From Syntrophobacterales bacterium (GTDB lineage: Bacteria; Desulfobacterota; Desulfobaccia; Desulfobaccales; 0-14-0-80-60-11), in contig JAILZL010000016.1 in assembly GCA_023512475.1 (NCBI GenBank), forward strand, positions 1 to 61,342: a stretch of 61,342 nucleotides of DNA, in the 5' to 3' direction. The notes under the pieces were generated by a model that saw nothing but the letters and a program-made list of their open reading frames with translations, did no database searches and had not been told where the DNA came from. Shown here one piece after another: positions 55,877 through 61,342 of the stretch. How positions within the stretch are numbered: the stretch's first letter is position 1; each line of letters starts with the position of its first letter. The position numbers were made by a program, and so were the translations under genes.

Positions 55877-56614
55877 TCAGGTCAGCGGCTGGCCGGCCAG
55901 AATCTTGGCGGGGTTATCCAGCACCAGGGCCTGGGCCTGGGATTCCCCCAGCCAGCGGCGCAGTCTGGCCACGGCAGGAGAGATCCGGGGGGGACGGCGG
56001 CGGGAGTCGTGGGCATCGCTGGCCACCACCGTCACCAGCCCCGCTTTGAGAAGCTTCCTGGTGAAGCGGGAGACCCTCCAGCCAAAGTCGCCGGTGATGC
56101 TCCCGGCGGTGATCTGGGCCAGACATCCCAGTTTCACCAGCCCCGCGAGGCGCTCCGGCCTGTCCCGGAACAGAGGATGGCGCTCCGGGTGGGTGAGGAT
56201 GGGGGTCAACCCCCGGGAGATAAGCCGGAAGCAGATGTCTTCAGTGGCTGGCGGGATGGCGGTCTCCGGCATCTCCAGGAAGAGGTAGCGGCCTTTGCCG
56301 TTCACGGTGAGAAGCCGCCCCTCCTCCAGGAGCTCCAGCATCTCCGGACACAAGGGGGCTTCACAGCCCACCGCCACCTCCAGGGAAATGTCTGCCTCCT
56401 TCAGGCGGCGGCGCAACTCCTCCGCCGCGGCCAGGATGCGGTCGGCGTCGTTGAGGCGGCTCATCTCCACCACCCGCCGGGCAAAGAGATGCGGGGTGGC
56501 GGTCACCGTGGTGATGCCGTCCGCCACCGCCAGCCGGGCCATCTGGAGGGCGGCCTCCCAGCTCCGGGGGCCGTCGTCCAGACCGGGGAGGATGTGCACG
56601 TGCAGGTCAATCAC
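55877..56614 (-). CDS. PHP-type tyrosine phosphatase (CpsB/YwqE family)
   Basis: 245 residues with the PHP-domain metal motifs in order: DLHVHILPGLDDGP (about 3-16), TATPHLF (about 45), VAVGCEAPL, LTHPERHPLF and VVASDAHDS. This is the manganese-dependent CpsB/Wzb-like phosphatase that dephosphorylates tyrosine kinases controlling capsule or exopolysaccharide. No tyrosine kinase lies nearby. I start at GTG 56614 (an earlier CTG at 56626 is possible); the longer open frame overlaps the methyltransferase and is not coding. It begins 65 nt after that gene's stop. Confidence 0.85.
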   Translation of the reverse strand: MIDLHVHILPGLDDGPRSWEAALQMARLAVADGITTVTATPHLFARRVVEMSRLNDADRILAAAEELRRRLKEADISLEVAVGCEAPLCPEMLELLEEGRLLTVNGKGRYLFLEMPETAIPPATEDICFRLISRGLTPILTHPERHPLFRDRPERLAGLVKLGCLAQITAGSITGDFGWRVSRFTRKLLKAGLVTVVASDAHDSRRRPPRISPAVARLRRWLGESQAQALVLDNPAKILAGQPLT

Positions 56615-56678
56615 GGCGACTCTCAGGGGCGCTCTCCTGCACCGCCTTCTGAAGCTCCCTCTCCGTGGGCCGCCGGGG

Positions 56679-57293
56679 CTAGGCCACCTTGATCGCGAAG
56701 GCCAGGCCGTCCCGCTCCGGGGAATGCTGGGGGAGAAGACAGAGCAGGGGCACGCTGCGCCACTGGGGCGACAGGAAGAGCTCCCGGTTGAAATCCGCCG
56801 CCGCAGCGAACCCCACATTGTCCGCCACCAAAAGCCCCCCGGGGCGGAGCAGGCGGTGGCAGTGGGGCAGGGCCGGGAGATAGCCCTCCTTGTCGATATC
56901 CAGGAAGATGAAGTCAAAGGGGCCGCCGAGTTCCGGGAGCACCCTCAGGGCGTCCCCGGTGCGCACCTCCACCCGGTCCGCCACCCCGGCCCGGATCAGG
57001 TTGGCCTCCGCCCGGGCGGCCATGACGGGGTCCCGCTCCAAAGTGAGGAGGCGGCCGCCGGTGAGGGCCAGGGCCCGGCCCAGGTAGATGGCGGAGTAGC
57101 CGGTGGCGGTCCCCAGCTCCAGCACCTGCTTAGCCCCCATGGCCACCACCAACAGGGCCAGCAGCTCCGCCACCACCGGCCCCACGATGGGAATGCGCTC
57201 AAAGACGGCTTCCTCCTCCAGTCCCTTCAGAAATTGGTCCCGGGGGGGCACGAAGCGACGGAAATACCCTTCCAGATCGGGGAGCATGCTCAT
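56679..57293 (-). CDS. O-methyltransferase, family 3 (CCoAOMT/COMT-like)
   Basis: 204 residues, SAM-dependent. An N-terminal helix region (FLKGLEEEAVFERIPIVGPV) leads to the SAM-binding motif VLELGTATGYSAIYLGRAL (about 57), acidic ribose-binding Glu in LLTLERDP (about 85), metal-binding Asp in FIFLDIDKEGY (about 128) and VADNVGF (about 155). The pattern is that of divalent-cation-dependent O-methyltransferases; substrate unknown. ATG 57293 follows TCTTCCTATGAGC weakly. It is divergent from the PEP-synthase-like gene. Confidence 0.9.
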   Translation of the reverse strand: MSMLPDLEGYFRRFVPPRDQFLKGLEEEAVFERIPIVGPVVAELLALLVVAMGAKQVLELGTATGYSAIYLGRALALTGGRLLTLERDPVMAARAEANLIRAGVADRVEVRTGDALRVLPELGGPFDFIFLDIDKEGYLPALPHCHRLLRPGGLLVADNVGFAAAADFNRELFLSPQWRSVPLLCLLPQHSPERDGLAFAIKVA

Positions 57294-57337
57294 AGGAAGA
57301 CACCTGGGCAGATAATGGGGCGGGGGACATCCGGCGA

Positions 57338-57366
57338 TTGAGGCCGGCCCCGGAATAGCTTACAAT
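57338..57366 (+). promoter_or_regulatory. Sigma-70 promoter for the PEP-synthase-like gene
   Basis: TTGAGG (57338-57343) and TACAAT (57361-57366) with a 17-nt spacer, about 40 nt before GTG 57404. Confidence 0.6.
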
Positions 57367-57403
57367 AACATGTATCAGGCGTGAGGGTGAAAGAAAAGCA
57401 GCC

Positions 57404-59908
57404 GTGGCCGTCCTGGGCAAACTGAAAGCATGGCTGACCCGCAGGCGGCAGGCCGCCGGGGCCGGGCCTCAGCTGACCCTGTGGGAGCGCTATCAGCATT
57501 ACAAGCGCCTTCTGGCCGCCAACGGCGCCATCCTGGCCATTCTGGCCGACCTGCAGGCCAAGCAGGCCGAAGACTATGTCTTTGACATGGCCTATGTGCG
57601 CAACGCGGTGGCCCGCCTCAACCGGGAGGTGGAAATCCTGGTGGAGGCCCTCATCGCCCTGTCCGGCGGGCGCTATCAGGGCCTGAGGGAGGCCCGGGAG
57701 CGGGTGGCCGCCAGGCTCCTGGAGGAGCTGGCCCCCCCGGAGATCCGCCCCGGGCCGCTGGCCCTGCCGTTAAGCAAGCTGACCGGGGGCCATTTCTTCG
57801 GCGGCAAGGCGGAAAAACTGGGGGAGCTGAAGCGCCTGGGGTTTCCCGTGCCCCGGGGCTTTGCGGTGAGCGCCTACGCCCAGAAGCTCTTCTTCCAGAA
57901 GTGCGGTCTGGAGGACTTCATTCAGGAGACCATCCAGCAGGCCGATATCCGCAACCTGGCCAGCCTGGAGCGGGCCGGGGAGACCATCCGGGAACGCCTC
58001 CTGGCCACGCCGCTGCCCGCGCTCCTGTCCCAGGCCCTGAGCGCCCAGATGCGCCGCCTGGACGTGCCCCGGGTGGCGGTGCGCAGCTCCGCCCTGCAGG
58101 AGGACGGCTTCCACAGCTTCGCCGGCCAGTTCGAGACCCTCCTCAATGTGCCTGCAGAGGAGCTGGAGGAGCGCTACAAGGAGGTGCTGGCCAGCCAGTT
58201 CACCCCCCGGGTGTTGTATTACTGCCATGCCCGGGGCTTCACCTACCAGGATTTGGCCATGGGGGTGCTGGTGATGGAGATGGTGCCGGCCCAGGCCGCC
58301 GGGGTGCTCTACACCGCCGACCCCAAAACCGGAGAGACCGCCACCCTGATCAACGCCGTCTTCGGCTTGGGCACCGCGGCGGTGGGCGGCCATGCCGAAC
58401 CGGATGTCTACCGGGTGGAGCAGGGGCGCCTGGTCTCGGTGCGGGTGGGCCGGAAAGCCAGAGCCCACCGGGCCCGGCCGGACGGGGGCGTGGCGGAGGA
58501 GGACGTGGCGGAGACGGACCGGCCCTGCCTCACGGAGGCCCAGATCCTGGAGCTGGCGGCCCTGGGGGAGCGGATTGCCGCCCATTTCGGGGTCCCCCAG
58601 GATGTGGAGTGGGCCCTGGAGGACACGGGCCGCTTCCTGGTCCTCCAGGCGAGGCCGCTCCGGATCAGCCGGCCCTCCAAGGGGGCTTATCTGCCGCCCC
58701 GTCTCAAGGAGGCCCCCCTGTTGGCGGAAGCCGGCGTCATTGCCTCCCGGGGGGCGGCGGCCGGGCCGGTCTTCCGGCTGGAGGGCCGGGAAGTGGCCGC
58801 CGTCCCCGAGGGCGCGGTGCTGGTGGTGCGCCGGGCCCTGCCGGAATACGGACTGGCGGTGGGGCGGGTGGCCGCCGTGGTCTCCGAAGGGGGCAGCGCC
58901 ACCAGCCATCTGGCCACGGTGCTCAGGGAGGCCGGGGTGCCCGCCCTCTTCGGGGTGCGGGAGGCCTGGGAGCGCCTGCAGCCCGGGGAAGTGGTGACGG
59001 TGGACGCCTACTACGGCAATATCTACGCCGGCCGCCGGGAGGAGCTCCTGAAAGCGCCCCCTCCCGATCCCATCCTGCACCAGAGCCGGGCCCGCCAGGC
59101 CCTGGAGCGGGTCCTGAAGCACATCACCCCCCTCCATCTCCTGGACCCCCGGGATGAGGGCTTCCGGCCCCGCAATTGCCGCACCTACCACGATATCACC
59201 CGCTTTGCCCACGAAAAGGCCATGGCGGAGCTCTTCCAGGTCTCCCGCCACGGCTCCCGGGAGTTTGCCCGCCGGCTGAAATCCACCCTGCCCCTGGAGA
59301 TCTATGTGGTGGATGTGGGCGGGGGTCTGAAGTCCGAAGCCCGGGAGGCCCCGGAGGTCACTCCCGAGGACATCACCTCCCGGCCCATGCAGGCCTATTG
59401 GCGGGGCATGGCGGCCATCGGCTGGCAGGGGCCCCGGCCCCTGGACCTGGCCGGCTTCATGAGCGTGGTCATGGGCGCCGCCTCGGACACCCAGGCCATG
59501 GACCGCCTCCAGGAGGACAACTACGCCATCCTGGCGGCGGACTACCTCAATTTCTCCAGCCGCCTGGGGTATCACTTCACCACCGTGGACGCCTACTTCG
59601 GCGAGCCGGAGCAGAGCTACATCACCCTGGTGTTTTACGGCGGCGGGGCGGATCTGAGCCGCCGGGTGCGCCGGGCCCGGTTTGTGGCCCGGGTGCTCAC
59701 CCACCTGGACTTCCGGGTGGAGGTGAAGGGCGATTCCCTCACCGCCCGCCTGGACGGGGTGGATCTCCCGGTGCTGGAGGAGCGGCTGGAGATCCTAGGC
59801 CGCCTCATCATGGCCAGCAAACAGCTGGACGTGACCATGGCGGAGGACAGTCTGGTGGAGCAGTATTTTGAGGAGTTCATCTCCTCCGGATACCGCCTGG
59901 CGCGCTGA
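57404..59908 (+). CDS. PEP-synthase/PPDK-like protein with unfamiliar C-terminal domain
   Basis: 834 residues. An N-terminal helical region (about 1-125) is followed by the ATP-grasp-like PPDK N-domain (about 130-425: LTGGHFFGGKAEKLGELKRL, RVAVRSSALQEDGFHSFAGQ, GLGTAAVGGHAEPDVYRV, DVEWALEDTGRFLVLQARPL) and a phosphohistidine swivel domain with SEGGSATSHLATVLREAGVP (His near 500). The usual PEP/pyruvate-binding TIM barrel with its CGQ motif is absent. Instead residues about 560-834 (TYHDITRFAHEKAMAELFQV; YVVDVGGGLKSE; QAYWRGMAAIGW; SVVMGAASDTQAMDRLQEDN; TLVFYGGGADLSRRVRRARF) form a domain I do not recognise. Phosphotransfer from ATP to the His is likely, its acceptor unknown. Confidence 0.82.
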   Translation: MAVLGKLKAWLTRRRQAAGAGPQLTLWERYQHYKRLLAANGAILAILADLQAKQAEDYVFDMAYVRNAVARLNREVEILVEALIALSGGRYQGLREARERVAARLLEELAPPEIRPGPLALPLSKLTGGHFFGGKAEKLGELKRLGFPVPRGFAVSAYAQKLFFQKCGLEDFIQETIQQADIRNLASLERAGETIRERLLATPLPALLSQALSAQMRRLDVPRVAVRSSALQEDGFHSFAGQFETLLNVPAEELEERYKEVLASQFTPRVLYYCHARGFTYQDLAMGVLVMEMVPAQAAGVLYTADPKTGETATLINAVFGLGTAAVGGHAEPDVYRVEQGRLVSVRVGRKARAHRARPDGGVAEEDVAETDRPCLTEAQILELAALGERIAAHFGVPQDVEWALEDTGRFLVLQARPLRISRPSKGAYLPPRLKEAPLLAEAGVIASRGAAAGPVFRLEGREVAAVPEGAVLVVRRALPEYGLAVGRVAAVVSEGGSATSHLATVLREAGVPALFGVREAWERLQPGEVVTVDAYYGNIYAGRREELLKAPPPDPILHQSRARQALERVLKHITPLHLLDPRDEGFRPRNCRTYHDITRFAHEKAMAELFQVSRHGSREFARRLKSTLPLEIYVVDVGGGLKSEAREAPEVTPEDITSRPMQAYWRGMAAIGWQGPRPLDLAGFMSVVMGAASDTQAMDRLQEDNYAILAADYLNFSSRLGYHFTTVDAYFGEPEQSYITLVFYGGGADLSRRVRRARFVARVLTHLDFRVEVKGDSLTARLDGVDLPVLEERLEILGRLIMASKQLDVTMAEDSLVEQYFEEFISSGYRLAR

Positions 59909-60020
59909 GCCGGCGCCCGCCGACCTCCCGTCTTGATTAACCCCCTGGCCCCGGAACGCCAGGGCTACAAGGTTCTTCGGCCGGCAGGAACCTGGGCCGG
60001 CCTGCAAAAGAGAGGTGAGC

Positions 60021-60086
60021 ATGGACTGGCTGTGGCTGATTCTCCTGGCGGCAGCAATCCTGCTGGTGGCCCGGGGTGGCTGCTGA
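60021..60086 (+). CDS. 21-residue membrane peptide
   Basis: An ATG at 60021 preceded by AGAGAGGTGAGC opens a 21-codon frame: MDWLWLILLAAAILLVARGG then Cys. Two residues precede a nearly pure hydrophobic helix, with Arg-Gly-Gly-Cys at the end. If real, it is a single-pass micropeptide with cytoplasmic C-terminus. It follows the PEP-synthase-like gene by 112 nt. No known family; the short length allows chance, so confidence is low. Confidence 0.4.
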   Translation: MDWLWLILLAAAILLVARGGC

Positions 60087-60118
60087 GGCAGGTGATCCCC
60101 CGGCTTCGGGAAAGCCGG

Positions 60119-60150
60119 AAAAAAAGCAGGGCGGCCTGAGGGCCGCCCTG
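60119..60150 (-). terminator. Bidirectional-shaped terminator, functional for the TSUP gene
   Basis: CAGGGCGGCC-tgag-GGCCGCCCTG (60127-60150) is a perfect 10-bp stem. On the minus strand it is followed by a run of seven T residues (complement of 60119-60125), so it ends transcription of the exporter at 60209. On the plus strand no T run follows. Confidence 0.85.
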
Positions 60151-60208
60151 TGACGTATGGCCTGAGGGGCTGCCGGCCCCACGGGTCCGGAGCCCCGGTG
60201 AGTCAGGC

Positions 60209-61228
60209 TCAGTGGCCCAGACCCAGTTTTTCCGCCTGTTCCTTTTTAAAGCCGATCCACAGCCGGATGATGATGACCACGCACATCCCCAGGGCGGCGC
60301 ACATCACCACCCAGGCGGCGGCATAGGAGAAGTTGAACTGTTTCAAGGCCACGGAGACGCCCGCCAGGATGATCATGATGGCGAAGAGCAGCCGGATGCC
60401 GTAGCCCCGGACATATTTCACCGCGGTGACGCCGATCTGTGCGCCCACCGAGGCCCCCACCAGCATGTAGATGGCGGCCACGATGTCCACCGCGCCCTTG
60501 AGGCCGTAGGTGAGGCAGCCGTAGGCCCCGGCGAAGAGCACGGAAAAGAGGTCAGTGCCCACCGCGATGGCCGTGGGACAGCCGATGAGATAGATGAGGG
60601 CCGGCATGCGGATGAAGCCGCCGCCCACCCCCAAAAAGCCGGAGAGATAGCCGGTGAAGAAGAAGACCCCCATCACCGTCCAGAAGGAGATGGTGATGCC
60701 GGAGGTGGGGAAATGCATCATGGGGGGCAGGTTCCAGGCCTTCCGGGGGGGCAGGGTGCCTGCGGCCCGGGCCGCCGCTTTGGCCGCCGCGGCCGCGGCC
60801 CGCTGCTCCTTGGTGGCATAATCATAGATCATATAGATGCCCAGGCCGAAGAGCAGGAACATGTATACATAGCGCACCACCGGTCCGGCCAGCCCCACCC
60901 GGGTGAGGAACATGACGCTCTGGGCCCCGGCCTCCACCCCGATGACCGAGCCGATGATGGACCAGACGCCCAGCTTGATGTCCACGTTGCCCATCTTGCG
61001 GTGCTTGGCGGTGGCCACGATGGATTTGCCGAAGATGTGGGCCAGGTCGGTGCCGATGGCGTAGGCCATGGGGAAGCCGAAGATGTTCAGGGCCGGGGTC
61101 ACCACCCAGGCGCCCCCCACCCCGAAGAAGCCGCCCAGGACCCCCACGGAAAAGCCGATGGCGATGAGGATGAGGGCGTTGAAGTCCCGCTCGGCGATCG
61201 GCAGATACACATTGAAGATATCCAGCAT
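60209..61228 (-). CDS. TSUP-family exporter (TauE/SafE)
   Basis: Inner-membrane transporter of 339 residues with two repeats of four helices. The repeat motif is visible in both halves: GVLGGFFGVGGAWVVTPALN (about 30-49) and GYLSGFLGVGGGFIRMPALI, each followed by AIGTDLAH or AVGTDLFS. An Ala-rich cytoplasmic loop (about 140-160) joins them. TSUP proteins export sulfite, sulfoacetate or other small organosulfur anions; in a probable sulfur-metabolising anaerobe sulfite is a natural guess, not shown here. ATG 61228 follows GGAGGAGAGG. Confidence 0.92.
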   Translation of the reverse strand: MLDIFNVYLPIAERDFNALILIAIGFSVGVLGGFFGVGGAWVVTPALNIFGFPMAYAIGTDLAHIFGKSIVATAKHRKMGNVDIKLGVWSIIGSVIGVEAGAQSVMFLTRVGLAGPVVRYVYMFLLFGLGIYMIYDYATKEQRAAAAAAKAAARAAGTLPPRKAWNLPPMMHFPTSGITISFWTVMGVFFFTGYLSGFLGVGGGFIRMPALIYLIGCPTAIAVGTDLFSVLFAGAYGCLTYGLKGAVDIVAAIYMLVGASVGAQIGVTAVKYVRGYGIRLLFAIMIILAGVSVALKQFNFSYAAAWVVMCAALGMCVVIIIRLWIGFKKEQAEKLGLGH

Positions 61229-61245
61229 TTACCCTCTCCTCCCCC

Positions 61246-61338
61246 TTATTCGTGGTGCTCGATCTTGCTGACTTCCATCCCGATGGCCTTGAGGATCAGG
61301 TCGGTGATAAAGGCGATGAGGGCCCCCACGATCCCCAT
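61246..61338 (-). CDS. Small hydrophobic protein upstream of TSUP, possibly truncated by the window edge
   Basis: Reading the minus strand from the window end gives MGIVGALIAFITDLILKAIG then MEVSKIEHHE and a TAA at 61246-61248. With ATG 61338 it would be 30 residues with one membrane helix. The frame remains open to the edge (61342), so it may be the C-terminus of a longer protein. It ends 17 nt before the exporter start and is probably in the same operon. Confidence 0.45.
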   Translation of the reverse strand: MGIVGALIAFITDLILKAIGMEVSKIEHHE

Positions 61339-61342
61339 GACC

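Larger units (their letters stand above)
59909..60208. other. Short intergenic region with micro-ORF and terminator
   Basis: 300 nt holding the 21-codon gene (60021-60086) and a palindromic terminator (60119-60150). The rest shows no gene. Confidence 0.6.

Overview
The window is a GC-rich (roughly two-thirds G+C by eye) bacterial chromosome segment of 61 kb. It is densely packed with ordinary diderm genes and holds no rRNA, tRNA, phage or complete insertion sequence that I can see. The gene mix points to a Gram-negative anaerobe, most likely of the Desulfobacterota (old Deltaproteobacteria). The supporting genes are xerC-hslV-hslU-argB in one run, hypF-hypC-hypD for hydrogenase maturation, a LutB-type iron-sulfur protein, a TauE/SafE-type exporter, CpoB/YbgF, PpiD, a MlaC/HpnM-like periplasmic protein and a large two-domain PlsB. 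The phylum assignment is inference from gene content; no marker gene for taxonomy is present.

Layout. 0-5 kb: argB, hslU, hslV and xerC on the minus strand, with hslU and hslV split by an AT-rich insert holding a broken gene. 5-8.5 kb: a hybrid sensor kinase and a small ABM-fold protein. 8.7-13.8 kb (plus strand): dGTPase, an EEP-family phosphatase/nuclease, an L,D-transpeptidase, two small unknown proteins and a glyoxalase-II-like hydrolase. 14-15.4 kb: a receiver protein and an HD-GYP phosphodiesterase (c-di-GMP turnover). 15.4-17.1 kb: a gene-free GC-rich stretch containing a degenerate array of hairpins at 55-61 nt spacing. 17.1-25.6 kb (minus strand): a compact exopolysaccharide-type operon with a nucleotide-sugar epimerase, a cellulose-synthase-like GT2 without PilZ domain, a 1375-residue TPR/outer-membrane beta-barrel protein, an M48-PDZ lipoprotein protease and a 50-residue membrane protein. 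25.8-29.2 kb: dnaE. 29.8-34.5 kb (plus): cpoB, ppiD and a LutB-LutC fusion. 35-40 kb: an M24 peptidase, tatC and a plsB-like gene. 40.2-46.6 kb: a small secreted protein, hypD/hypC/hypF, class II photolyase and a PhoU-like protein. 46.9-51.4 kb (minus): an M48 protease with an SH3-domain partner, a CHASE2 nucleotide cyclase and two small cysteine-rich proteins. 51.8-61.3 kb: an HpnN-like RND transporter with an HpnM/MlaC-like partner, a PHP-type phosphatase, an O-methyltransferase, a PEP-synthase-like protein with an unfamiliar C-terminal domain, a 21-residue membrane peptide and a TSUP exporter.

The most interesting parts are the polysaccharide-type operon at 17.1-25.6 kb, whose combination matches none of the standard cellulose, PNAG, alginate or Pel layouts; the periodic hairpin array just beyond its 3' end; and a family of about 173-nt intergenic elements with inverted-repeat ends (4667-4839, 12827-12999, 29382-29525 and a half copy at 25694-25790). 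Several genes shorter than 60 codons with good ribosome binding sites were found by reading the sequence (17098-17250, 50889-51050, 60021-60086, 61246-61338). Sigma-70-like promoters with 16-18 nt spacers could be placed in front of xerC, dgt, cpoB, plsB, the cysteine-rich pair, the RND transporter and the PEP-synthase-like gene.
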